A DNA stretch of 64,000 nt from positions 682,001 through 746,000 of the forward strand of contig NZ_CP097253.1 in assembly GCF_023380025.1 (NCBI RefSeq), read 5' to 3'. Made by a program: the position numbers and the translations under genes. The stretch is from Sphingomonas glaciei (GTDB lineage: Bacteria > Pseudomonadota > Alphaproteobacteria > Sphingomonadales > Sphingomonadaceae). A model generated the notes under the pieces. That model was not told the origin of the DNA and searched no databases. It saw only the letters and a program-made list of their open reading frames with translations. The first letter of the stretch is position 1, and every line of letters begins with the position of its first letter. Positions 26,950-34,689 of the stretch are shown here, piece after piece.

Positions 26950-26980
26950 TCTCCGCAGTTTCGCGCTGCGGAGAGCTTTT
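26950..26980 (+). terminator. Intrinsic terminator after the stress-protein gene
   Basis: A perfect 9-bp stem (TCTCCGCAG / CTGCGGAGA) with a 7-nt loop is followed by GCTTTT, 22 bp after the stop codon of the PPOX-fold gene. Confidence 0.85.
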
Positions 26981-27070
26981 GTCTGGAACCGGACATACAA
27001 CGCGCCGTTCATCCGCCACGCGCCGGGCAACCGGGCGTGCATCGTTCTGAATCGTCAACGGATCCTTGCC

Positions 27071-27283
27071 TTGGCTACCGACCCACATCGCGAAGCGAAC
27101 CGCACCATCGGCGACTTTGAAGATCCCTGCCAAGATTCCGGCGTGCTGCAGGCGAAGGCTGCTCGCTGCCGCCGACTTGCTGCGGGGATCTCCGACCGGC
27201 AAGCGGCCGACGTCCTCAAAGGGATGGCGCAAAGCTACCAGGACGCGGCAGATCGCCTGACTTCCCTCGACCCGCGGGGCTGA
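27071..27283 (+). CDS. Small hypothetical protein
   Basis: A 70-residue frame starting at TTG, in the roughly 400-bp stretch between the terminator and mtgA. The second half (RCRRLAAGISDRQAADVLKGMAQSYQDAADRL) is an amphipathic helix pair with the look of small conserved alphaproteobacterial proteins of this length; the first half is low in recognisable features. A GTG about 24 codons downstream is an alternative start. The ribosome-binding site is weak. It is kept because the composition is protein-like and no other gene covers the stretch; function unknown. Confidence 0.5.
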   Translation: MATDPHREANRTIGDFEDPCQDSGVLQAKAARCRRLAAGISDRQAADVLKGMAQSYQDAADRLTSLDPRG

Positions 27284-27329
27284 CCGGCAGGACTGGCGCC
27301 GGCACCTGTTCCTGGTCTAGCGCCGTTTC

Positions 27330-28304
27330 ATGGCGCGTTCCTCCTCCCGCTCCCTTGGCAAGCGCAGGTCCCGGTCGTGGCCGGCGCGACTGGCGCTGGG
27401 CTTGCTCAAGCTGATCCTCGCCCTGCTGCTCCTGTCCGTCGGCTGGGTGCTGCTCTATCGCTTCGTCAATCCGCCGATCACCGCGACCATGATCGGTGAC
27501 GTCGTCGCCGGACGCGGGGCCGAGCGCGAGTGGATGAGCCTCGACGAGATCGATCGCGACATGGTCCGTGCGGTGGTGGGCGGCGAGGACAGCAAGTTCT
27601 GCGCCCATTCGGGGTTCGATTGGGATGCGATCACCGACGCGGCCCGGCGTAATGCCAGCGGCGGCCGGATCCGCGGCGGTTCCACCATCAGCCAGCAGAC
27701 CGCCAAGAACGCCTTCCTGTGGCAGGGTGGCGGCTACGTCCGCAAGGGGATGGAGGCCTGGTTCACTTTCCTGATCGAGCAGCTGTGGGGCAAGCGTCGG
27801 ATCATGGAAGTCTATCTTAACGTCGCCGAGACCGGCATCGGCACCTACGGCGTCAACGCCGGCGCGCGGCGCTATTTCGGCCATGACGCCAGCGCGATGA
27901 CCCGCACCGAGGCGGCACGGATGGCCGCCGTCCTGCCCTTGCCCAAGGGCCGCGACGCGATCGCGCCGCGCGGCTTCACCCGGCGCTACGGCAACAGCAT
28001 CGCCGGACGGATCGGCACGGTCGCCCGAGATGGTCTCGACAATTGCGTCTACGCCGGCACCACCGCCCCGCGCGACCGCACGCCGCCGCCGAGCCGCGGC
28101 CCGGTCACCCTGCCGGGCTCGGACGTCGAGACGTCGACCCCGCCCCCTCCCCCGCCGCGCGAGGTCCTCGACCAATTGCCGCCGGCCGTCGAGCAGCCCG
28201 AAGCTGCGCCCGAGCCGCCTGTAAGCGACGAGCTTGCGCCGGTTGAACCTCCTACGGAACCAGAGCCCGAACCGGCGCCCGCGGGGACCGACAACGGTCT
28301 TTAG
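27330..28304 (+). CDS. mtgA: Monofunctional biosynthetic peptidoglycan transglycosylase
   Basis: 324 residues. One N-terminal membrane helix (21-42) anchors a GT51 domain: AVVGGEDSKF with catalytic Glu86, then RGGSTISQQTAKNAFLW, KRRIMEVYLNVAETG and GARRYFGHDAS. It polymerises lipid II glycan chains on the periplasmic side. The C-terminal 75 residues (250-324) are low-complexity Pro/Glu-rich, unlike standard MtgA, which ends after about 240 residues; this tail is probably disordered. It converges on the DUF488 gene with a 4-bp overlap. Confidence 0.94.
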   Translation: MARSSSRSLGKRRSRSWPARLALGLLKLILALLLLSVGWVLLYRFVNPPITATMIGDVVAGRGAEREWMSLDEIDRDMVRAVVGGEDSKFCAHSGFDWDAITDAARRNASGGRIRGGSTISQQTAKNAFLWQGGGYVRKGMEAWFTFLIEQLWGKRRIMEVYLNVAETGIGTYGVNAGARRYFGHDASAMTRTEAARMAAVLPLPKGRDAIAPRGFTRRYGNSIAGRIGTVARDGLDNCVYAGTTAPRDRTPPPSRGPVTLPGSDVETSTPPPPPPREVLDQLPPAVEQPEAAPEPPVSDELAPVEPPTEPEPEPAPAGTDNGL

Positions 28305-28741
28305 GGGAACAGGTGCTCGACCGTGACGTCGGGCAAGGTCTCGCGGATCAGCATGCTTCGGTGGCAGCCCTCGGGGTGCCGTTCAAAACACAGCAGTGCC
28401 GAGGGCTTTTCGCGCACCAATTCGCCAAGCTGCGCGGCGGCGGCCATCGCCTCGGGCAGTTCGAGCTGCCCGGCGTAGATGCGTTCCATCTCGGCGGTCC
28501 GGCCCTTGCGCGCGGCCTCGCGGCCGTCGGCCGGGGTGCCGAGCGCGCGCAGGTGGACATAGCCGATGCCCTCTTCCTCCAGCGCCAGCCGAAGCGGTGT
28601 CTTGGAGAAACCCGGACGCCGCGACAGCGGCAGTGCCCGGACGTCGATCACCTGGGCAACTCCGGCGGCCTTGAGCGCGGCGATGAATTCGCCCGTTGTG
28701 GTCGCCTCATAGCCGATGGTGAAGACCCGCGGGGTCGTCAG
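28301..28741 (-). CDS. DUF488-family protein, probable CTG start
   Basis: DUF488 domain. The conserved N-terminal piece VFTIGYE lies upstream of the first conventional start (GTG at 28651, before IDVRALP), and continues without a stop. No ATG, GTG or TTG occurs in this upstream part, but a CTG at 28741 overlaps the apaG stop as CTGA and gives 146 residues with a complete domain (TIGYE, VIDVRALPLSRRPGFSK, LLCFERHPEGCHRSML). DUF488 proteins are small and of unknown function, with a conserved C/H-rich end. An annotation program would probably report only the 116-residue version from 28651. Confidence 0.8.
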   Translation of the reverse strand: MTTPRVFTIGYEATTTGEFIAALKAAGVAQVIDVRALPLSRRPGFSKTPLRLALEEEGIGYVHLRALGTPADGREAARKGRTAEMERIYAGQLELPEAMAAAAQLGELVREKPSALLCFERHPEGCHRSMLIRETLPDVTVEHLFP

Positions 28742-29142
28742 ACCGGCCCCACCAGCGGAAAGCTCGGGATCGCCACGTCAAACCCGCGGCCGTCATCATC
28801 GACCATCGAGTAACTACCACTCATGCGCCCGGTCGGTGTCGGTAGCGGGCAGCCGGAAACATAGTCATACGATTGTCCCGCCGCGATCCGCGGCATTTCC
28901 CCGACGACGCCTTCGCCGCGCACTTCGTGAACCGCTCCGCGGCCGTCGGTAATGGTCCAGCTACGGGCGAGCAGCTGGACGCTCGCCTCGCCATGATTCT
29001 CGATGCGGATATGGTAGGACCAGAACCAGCGCCCGCTCGACGGGGCCGATTGCTCGGCCAGATAGCTCACCGCCACCCGCACCGTGACGTCACCGGTGAC
29101 CGCTTGGTGCGGGAAGAGGATCGCCATTCCGAGTGACTTCAT
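28738..29142 (-). CDS. apaG: ApaG domain protein
   Basis: 134 residues, close to the usual ApaG length of about 125. The beta-sandwich (fibronectin III-like) signature is clear: VRVAVSYLAEQSAPSSGRWFWSYHIRIENHG, QLLARSWTITDGRG, GEGVVGEMPRIAAGQSYDY and MSGSYSMV. ApaG was linked to cobalt resistance and magnesium efflux in Salmonella, but its biochemical role is unsettled. It lies 4 bp after recO on the same strand and overlaps the DUF488 frame. Confidence 0.92.
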   Translation of the reverse strand: MKSLGMAILFPHQAVTGDVTVRVAVSYLAEQSAPSSGRWFWSYHIRIENHGEASVQLLARSWTITDGRGAVHEVRGEGVVGEMPRIAAGQSYDYVSGCPLPTPTGRMSGSYSMVDDDGRGFDVAIPSFPLVGPV

Positions 29143-29146
29143 CGGG

Positions 29147-29758
29147 TCACGCTACCACCCCGGCAGCCCTGCGCAACCGAATGGTGAGGCGTTCACGCGC
29201 GTCCCACGTCCAATCGCCCGGCCGGTCCAGCAGATCGCGGCGGATCCGGCGGCCGGTCATCGCCAGCCCGGTCAGCCAGTCGGCCGTGGCACGGGTCACC
29301 ACTTCCTGCTCCAACCCGAAGCCAAGCTCGGCCAGCAGCAGGATTTCATAGGACAACAACGCGGGCCCCCACCCGCTGGCCGAGGGTGCCGCCGCAATCG
29401 CCTCCAGCAGCCCGTCCAGCGCATCGTAGAGCGAAGGGTAGGATTGATGCTCGGGAAGCACCTGCGCTGTCAGTGCCGTCGCCCACAGGATGGCGGCGGC
29501 GGGAAGCGGCTCGGTCATCAGCGTCGCCCGGCTGCGGGTCAGCTCGACCTCTCCTTGCGGCAATTGCGCTTCGGTGCGGGCGGAGAGCCTCGCTTCCACC
29601 GCATTGCCGGCCAGCAGAACGGGCCGCATCCGCCGCCCGCGCGCGCCGCGAACATAGGTCGCGACCAGCCCCTGCCCCGGGGTCAACAGGCGAACCACCG
29701 CGCCCTGTTCGCCGTGGACCCGCAGCGACAGGATGATCGCCGGCGTGGTCAGGCGCAC
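29147..29758 (-). CDS. recO: DNA repair protein RecO
   Basis: 203 residues: an N-terminal OB fold (MRLTTPAIILSLRVHGEQGAVVRLLTPGQG) and a helical C-terminal part (LLSYEILLLAELGFGL...). The zinc-finger cysteines of some RecO proteins are missing, and it is shorter than E. coli RecO (about 242). It loads RecA on SSB-coated single strands with RecR in the RecFOR pathway. Co-directional with uvrC (18 bp upstream) and apaG. Confidence 0.85.
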   Translation of the reverse strand: MRLTTPAIILSLRVHGEQGAVVRLLTPGQGLVATYVRGARGRRMRPVLLAGNAVEARLSARTEAQLPQGEVELTRSRATLMTEPLPAAAILWATALTAQVLPEHQSYPSLYDALDGLLEAIAAAPSASGWGPALLSYEILLLAELGFGLEQEVVTRATADWLTGLAMTGRRIRRDLLDRPGDWTWDARERLTIRLRRAAGVVA

Positions 29759-29776
29759 GGGGTGACCCTGTGCGGA

Positions 29777-31723
29777 TCAGCCGCCGGCATGAAAGAAGTC
29801 GTAGATCTGGCGCGCGGTGGCCTTGCTGATTCCCGGGGCTTTCTCGAGATCCTCCAGCGCGGCGCCCTTGACCGAGCGCGCGGTTCCGAAATGCATCAGC
29901 AGCGCGCGTTTCCGGGTCGGGCCGATGCCGGGCACTTCGTCGAGCGAGGAGGTCGTCAGGCTCTTGGCGCGCTTGGCCCGGTGGGTCCCGATGGCGAAAC
30001 GGTGCGCCTCGTCGCGCATCCGCTGGAGGTAGAACAGCAAGGGAGCGTTGACCGGAAAGGTCAGTTCGCGCCCGTTGGGCAGGTGGAACACCTCGCGCCC
30101 TTCACGGCCATGGTGCGGTCCCTTGGCGACTCCGACCACCGGAACGTCATGGACCCCGGCATCCTCCATGATCTCCAGCACGGCGTTGAGCTGTCCCCGG
30201 CCCCCGTCGATCAGGATAAGGTCGGGCCATTCGCCGCTGGAGCGGTCGGGATCGTCCTTTTCGAGCCGCTGGAAGCGCCGCTCGAGTACCTCCTTCATCA
30301 TCGCGAAATCGTCGTCGGTCGACGCCTTCTTGATGTTGAACTTGCGATAATGGTTTTTGAGGAAGCCCTGCGGCCCGGCGACGATCATCGCCCCGGTTGC
30401 GGCCGTACCCATGATGTGGCTGTTGTCGTAGACCTCGATCCGCTTGGGAACGTCGGGCAATTCGAACGCGTCGGCAAGCTCGCGCAACAGCCGGGTCTGC
30501 GTCGTGCTTTCGGCGTGGCGGCGGTCGAGTGCTTCGATCGCGTTGCGGCTGGCCTGCTCGACCAGCTTCTTGCGGTCCCCGCGTTGGGGCCGCTCGATCA
30601 GTACCTTGCGGCCCGCCTTTTCTCCCAGCGCGTCGGCCACCAGTTCCGCTTCCGCGACCTCGCGATCGACCAGGATCCGCTTGGGCGGCGGCATATCCTC
30701 ATAGAACTGGATCAGGAAGCTGGCGAACACCTCGGCTTCCGGCACTTCCGCGGTATGCGCCGGGAAGAAGGCGCGGTGTCCCCAATTCTGCCCGCCGCGG
30801 ATGAAGAACGCCTGGATGCACATGGAGCCGCCCTTGGCCGCCAGCGCAAAAATGTCGGCGTCGCCCAGCCCCTCGGCATGAACCGTCTGGGTCCCCTGGA
30901 TATAGGTCAGCGCCCGCAGGCGGTCGCGGAACACCGCGGCGAGTTCGAAATCCTGCTTCTCGGCCGCTTCCGCCATCTGCTTGGACAGCCGCGCCTGCAC
31001 CCCGGTCGACTTGCCGGTAAGGAAGTTTTTTGCATCGCCGACCAGCTCGGCATAGGCGTCGGGCTCGATCCGACCCACGCACGGACCCGAACAGCGGCGA
31101 ATCTGATAGAGCAGGCAGGGCCGTGAGCGATTTTTGAAAAAGCCATCGCTGCAGGACCTTAGCAGGAACAGCTTCTGAAGGGCGTTAAGTGTGCGGGTGA
31201 CCGATCCAGCACTTGCGAACGGTCCGAAATACTGCCCTTTGACTCGTCTGGCGCCGCGGTGCTTCTGCACCCTCGGATAGGCATGGTCTTCGCGCAGCAG
31301 AATGAACGGGAAGCTTTTGTCGTCACGCAACAGGACGTTGTAGGGCGGGCGGAAACGCTTGATCAGCTGCGCTTCGAGCAGCAGGGCTTCGGCTTCGGTA
31401 TTGGTGGTGACAATGGTCAGCGAACGGGTCTGTGAGACCATCCGCTGCAGCCGCTTCGACAGCCGCGAGACCTGGGTATAATTGGTGACGCGGTTCTTCA
31501 GGGCCCGCGCCTTGCCAACGTACAGCACCTCGCCCCGCGCGTCCTGCATGCGATAGACGCCCGGTCGCACCGGCAAGGTCTTCACGACATTGCGGATGGC
31601 GGCGACCCCGGTCTCGAGGTCAGGCGCCTCCCCCGCCCCGGAGACGGTGTAGGTGGCGGCATCCTCGTTGAAGCGCTCGTTCGCGCGGGGGTGGTCCGGT
31701 CGGTCAGCCGGTGTGCGGTTCAT
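29777..31723 (-). CDS. uvrC: Excinuclease ABC subunit C
   Basis: 648 residues from the ATG at 31723. Domains in order are GIY-YIG nuclease (GVYRMQDARGEVLYVGKA, about 55-130), the UVR UvrB-binding motif (about 235-270), the RNase H-like C-terminal nuclease (EVYDNSHIMGTAATGAMIV; ILIDGGRGQL) and a tandem HhH pair (VPGIGPTRKRALLMHFG; APGISKATARQIYDF). It makes both incisions in nucleotide excision repair. The upstream frame that runs to 31909 overlaps the asparagine-synthase-like gene and is not used. That gene's stop lies inside the first codons of uvrC (20-bp overlap), suggesting an insertion that left uvrC intact. Confidence 0.95.
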   Translation of the reverse strand: MNRTPADRPDHPRANERFNEDAATYTVSGAGEAPDLETGVAAIRNVVKTLPVRPGVYRMQDARGEVLYVGKARALKNRVTNYTQVSRLSKRLQRMVSQTRSLTIVTTNTEAEALLLEAQLIKRFRPPYNVLLRDDKSFPFILLREDHAYPRVQKHRGARRVKGQYFGPFASAGSVTRTLNALQKLFLLRSCSDGFFKNRSRPCLLYQIRRCSGPCVGRIEPDAYAELVGDAKNFLTGKSTGVQARLSKQMAEAAEKQDFELAAVFRDRLRALTYIQGTQTVHAEGLGDADIFALAAKGGSMCIQAFFIRGGQNWGHRAFFPAHTAEVPEAEVFASFLIQFYEDMPPPKRILVDREVAEAELVADALGEKAGRKVLIERPQRGDRKKLVEQASRNAIEALDRRHAESTTQTRLLRELADAFELPDVPKRIEVYDNSHIMGTAATGAMIVAGPQGFLKNHYRKFNIKKASTDDDFAMMKEVLERRFQRLEKDDPDRSSGEWPDLILIDGGRGQLNAVLEIMEDAGVHDVPVVGVAKGPHHGREGREVFHLPNGRELTFPVNAPLLFYLQRMRDEAHRFAIGTHRAKRAKSLTTSSLDEVPGIGPTRKRALLMHFGTARSVKGAALEDLEKAPGISKATARQIYDFFHAGG

Positions 31724-33560
31724 GCCCCGCATGTAAGCGCTCGGGACTTTCTGCGGAAGCACCAGCATCGGGGAAATCCGAGCTGTTGAGAAAACTGGCG
31801 AGCGACAAGGCAGGAAGGAACTGCCCGATCCAATAAGACACGTGGCGTCTGTCGGTATGACGCTCGGTGGGCCAGCGCGCAGCCGCCTCGGCCAGGCGGT
31901 CGAGATCAATCATCTCGCGGCATTGGGCTGACGCACGATACCGCTCCACGGCCGTTTGAAGGTCCAAACAATCGAATGCAGCATGGAAATCGACATTCTG
32001 CTGACCCCGCCTTTGCGGCCTCAAGATTTCTTCGGGCACCAGATCGCCGAACGCCTCTTCGAACAGGAGCCGCCGATCGGGGGCGCTGGCCAGCATCGAG
32101 CTTGGGGCCGACAGCACCAGTTCGAACAATTTTCGGTCGTTCCAGGGCGCAAGCAACTCGACGCCAAAGTCAAACCGTCCCAGCGGCATCGGATTACAGC
32201 GATTGGCAGCTATCTCCTGGATTATGGCGCGGGCGGAAGCGGGCGGCCGGGGATCCTGATTCTGAGGGGAGATCGCCAGGACTTTGCCGCGCAAGACTCC
32301 CTTGAAGAACGGGAAGTCGTTGGCGAGGATTACAGGCTGCCCGCGCTTGCGGCCCGCACTGTACAACGGCAGCGGAAGCGAACCGCCGAAACTCTCGCGC
32401 ACGAGATCCCGCAACGTGACCCCGCCCGAGCGGACTACTTTGGCGCTGGTGCGGAACCAAGGAGCCAGACCCTCCTCGCGCCAGACATCGGACAGATTGA
32501 GGAGACCGCCGGTGCTGACCGTGAAGTTTCCGCTATCCCCTGTCAGCAGCGTTGAAAGACCCAGGCCCGAGCAACGCGAAAGCTGAGGCCAGATCCACCC
32601 AAGCGACACCGGCTGATGGATTGGCTCACCAATCCGGCGATGAAGGTCGTCGAGGATTCTCGTAAGCGGCATCGGCGCTGGGCGGCAAAGGTGATGCTCG
32701 ACGTTGCGATAGCGAGCGGCGGTAGCAGCGGCGGCTGACCCTTCATCGAACTGATAGCGTTTGTCACCATCGGGAAGGTTTGCGCACGGCAAGGCGGTGA
32801 ACGCGTGAACAGTCCGGCCTTCATCCGCTAGCTGGCTGGCGGCAAGGGCGCACAGGACGCTGCTGTCGCGCCCTCCGCTGAGATGCACGGCGACTGGGCC
32901 GTGGACCGGAAGATTACGTTGAACGACCTCGTGTGCGATCCGGCGAAGCTCCGCCCCTGCCCGCTTCAAGGTCAGATCCCTGTGTACTGTCAGCTTGCGC
33001 GGTTCCCACCAACGGCTGATCGAGAGCCGTTCAGCGATGACTCGAACCTCATGCCCGCCGATGATACGCCTAATGCCCCGAGCCACGGTATCGGCGCTGT
33101 CTACGGTGAGGGCTCCGACGAACCGGTCGGCGAGAGCGTCGACATCTAAGTTTGCGTGTGGAAGGCCTTGTTGCAGGAGACCTGCGACCGTGCCTGAGAG
33201 CAGGAGACTTCCGTCCTCATCCAACGCCGCAAACAGGTCGAGAGACGATGTCGGCGCGAGCGAGACTTGCCACTCGTCTCCTTTGCCAAAGACGACAAAA
33301 CCGTCTCCAATGCTATCGGGCCAGCGCCGTAGCGCCCTTGCCAGATCTCCATCAGTGATTGAGCTTAGATCGGTCCCGACCTCGCGTCGCCTGACGAACA
33401 GGGCTTGCGTCCGATCTGGCAGGCGCAGAACGCGCCAATCCAACATCGCGGGTCCCGCGACATCGATGGTGAAGGATGATCCTGCCGGCACATCCATAGC
33501 GCCGGCGCGGATCAAGAAATCTAAAGAGAAATCAGGTCGCGGGCCCGCCCCGAGCGTCAA
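31704..33560 (-). CDS. Asparagine-synthase-like ATP-dependent amide-forming enzyme, RiPP-associated candidate
   Basis: 618 residues. The C-terminal half is an asparagine synthase domain with the PP-loop LSGGRDSS (SGGRDSS 228-234), the AMP-forming ATP-pyrophosphatase signature. The N-terminal part keeps the glutaminase-like fold pattern (SLDLFAALDEDGSLLLSGTVAGLL) but has no N-terminal Cys2, so it should not release ammonia from glutamine. This is the layout of lasso-peptide cyclases and other amide-forming AsnB relatives. The predicted start is a TTG 13 bp after a 40-codon peptide gene, so the two form a pair. No lasso B1 or B2 protein is nearby. Base composition is somewhat less GC-rich than the neighbours, hinting at transfer. 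Confidence 0.8.
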   Translation of the reverse strand: MTLGAGPRPDFSLDFLIRAGAMDVPAGSSFTIDVAGPAMLDWRVLRLPDRTQALFVRRREVGTDLSSITDGDLARALRRWPDSIGDGFVVFGKGDEWQVSLAPTSSLDLFAALDEDGSLLLSGTVAGLLQQGLPHANLDVDALADRFVGALTVDSADTVARGIRRIIGGHEVRVIAERLSISRWWEPRKLTVHRDLTLKRAGAELRRIAHEVVQRNLPVHGPVAVHLSGGRDSSVLCALAASQLADEGRTVHAFTALPCANLPDGDKRYQFDEGSAAAATAARYRNVEHHLCRPAPMPLTRILDDLHRRIGEPIHQPVSLGWIWPQLSRCSGLGLSTLLTGDSGNFTVSTGGLLNLSDVWREEGLAPWFRTSAKVVRSGGVTLRDLVRESFGGSLPLPLYSAGRKRGQPVILANDFPFFKGVLRGKVLAISPQNQDPRPPASARAIIQEIAANRCNPMPLGRFDFGVELLAPWNDRKLFELVLSAPSSMLASAPDRRLLFEEAFGDLVPEEILRPQRRGQQNVDFHAAFDCLDLQTAVERYRASAQCREMIDLDRLAEAAARWPTERHTDRRHVSYWIGQFLPALSLASFLNSSDFPDAGASAESPERLHAGHEPHTG

Positions 33561-33573
33561 CCTAAATAGGTCA

Positions 33574-33696
33574 TCAGCTGAAGTTTAGGCCGCCATTCCC
33601 GTTCGGCGTGGAATCAGTCACTCCACTCTTGAGTCGCGCTTCCGCTGCGCCGGCGACGAGGCGTCGCAGTTCGGGCTTGTTCCAGACCTTCTTCAT
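33574..33696 (-). CDS. Candidate RiPP precursor peptide (40 residues)
   Basis: Short gene with a good ribosome-binding site (AAGAGGTGG upstream of the ATG at 33696) directly before the asparagine-synthase-like gene. The N-terminal half has WNKPELRRL, which fits the (Y/W)xxPxL leader motif bound by RRE domains in lasso-peptide leaders. The C-terminal half is small and polar, rich in Gly, Asn, Ser and Thr, ending GNGGLNFS. The only acid in it is Asp28, and a Thr at -2 of a core with an acid at position 7-9 cannot be placed, so it is not a standard lasso precursor. Precursor status is inferred from leader, size and neighbour. Confidence 0.55.
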   Translation of the reverse strand: MKKVWNKPELRRLVAGAAEARLKSGVTDSTPNGNGGLNFS

Positions 33697-33785
33697 AAAC
33701 CACCTCTTACGCGCATCATCAAAGACATGCTTGGACCGAGGCCTAACCCAGCAATTCCCGATGCGCAATCGCCCTGTATGCGATC

Positions 33786-34511
33786 TCAGGCCGCTGCGGC
33801 GATCTTGCCATCCTGGTGGTCGGCGAGGATCCACTCCACCGCCTTGCGGGCGTGAAGCGCGGTGGTGTCGTAGACCGGAAGGACGTTGGCTCGCGGATCG
33901 ACCGCAAGCACCAGCTCGGTGCAGCCGAGCACGACCGCTCCCACGCGCTTCTTGCCGAGTTCGGTGATCAGGGTCTTAAGCTTGCGCTGGCTTTCCCGGA
34001 CCACGCGCCCGGCGGCGAGTTCTTCATAGATGATCCGGTCGACTTCAGTCATCCAACCTTCCTCGATCGCGGCGAGCTCGATCCCGCGCGCTTCGAAGCG
34101 GCTGCGGACGTGCGGCTCGGTCATGGTGACCCGGGTGCCGAGCAGCGCGACCGAGCGACGACCATCCGCGGCGATCTTCTCCGCCGCGGCTTCCCCGATG
34201 TGGAGGACGGGCAGCGCCACCGCAGCAACCACCGCATCATAATGCTTGTGCATTGTGTTGGAGGTGAGGATCAGCGCCTCGGCCCCTGCCGCAGCCAGGC
34301 GGCCACAGGCGGCAACCACGACCTGCTCGCCCCCGGCCCAGTCGCCACGGCGGTGGAAGGCGGCGTAATCATCCTCGCAGTCGAGGCTTTCGATGACCAT
34401 CCGCGCGCTGTGCAAGCCGCCGAGGCGGGCTGCGACGCCCTTGTTGATATGCTCGTAATAAAGCGCCGTGCTGTTCCAGCTCGCCCCACCGACGACCCCG
34501 AGCTTCCTCAC
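33786..34511 (-). CDS. Aspartate/glutamate racemase family protein
   Basis: 241 residues, two-domain racemase fold: N-terminal MRKLGVVGGASWNSTALYYEHIN, first active-site segment ILTSNTMHK (83-89), and second VVLGCTEL with Cys197. The first segment has Thr83-Ser84 before Asn85 in place of the usual cysteine of two-Cys racemases. E. coli YgeA-type enzymes have a Thr/Cys pair, so this could be an atypical L-Asp/Glu racemase rather than an inactive protein. PLP is not used. It is followed on the same strand by the peptide/asparagine-synthase-like pair (about 90 bp gap). Substrate is uncertain. Confidence 0.82.
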   Translation of the reverse strand: MRKLGVVGGASWNSTALYYEHINKGVAARLGGLHSARMVIESLDCEDDYAAFHRRGDWAGGEQVVVAACGRLAAAGAEALILTSNTMHKHYDAVVAAVALPVLHIGEAAAEKIAADGRRSVALLGTRVTMTEPHVRSRFEARGIELAAIEEGWMTEVDRIIYEELAAGRVVRESQRKLKTLITELGKKRVGAVVLGCTELVLAVDPRANVLPVYDTTALHARKAVEWILADHQDGKIAAAA

Positions 34512-34689
34512 GTCCGATCCCCCTCGCCCGCTGCCAAGACCTTGCAGCGCAAATAGTTAACAAGGTTCTTGTCTCGCATGCGGGCCCGCCCGGCAAGCGG
34601 GTTAGCCCAGATTCTGGAGGAGTTTAACGCAGCAAAGACGGACTGTTGCGGGGCGGCGACAGATGGTTGCGCGGGGTTGCCTCACGGCG

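Noticed and set aside
29084..31126. 680-codon + strand open frame opposite recO and uvrC
   Set aside because: No family signatures and a composition rich in Arg, Gln, His and Gly, as expected of an antisense shadow of uvrC.
33574..33696. Peptide called a lasso-peptide precursor
   Set aside because: The leader fits, but no acid is available at core position 7-9 after a Thr at -2, and no B1/B2 genes are adjacent. Kept only as an unclassified RiPP candidate.
34512..34689. Intrinsic terminator after the racemase or before pntB
   Set aside because: A CCCGC/GCGGG hairpin exists near 34585-34601 but has no T run on either strand.
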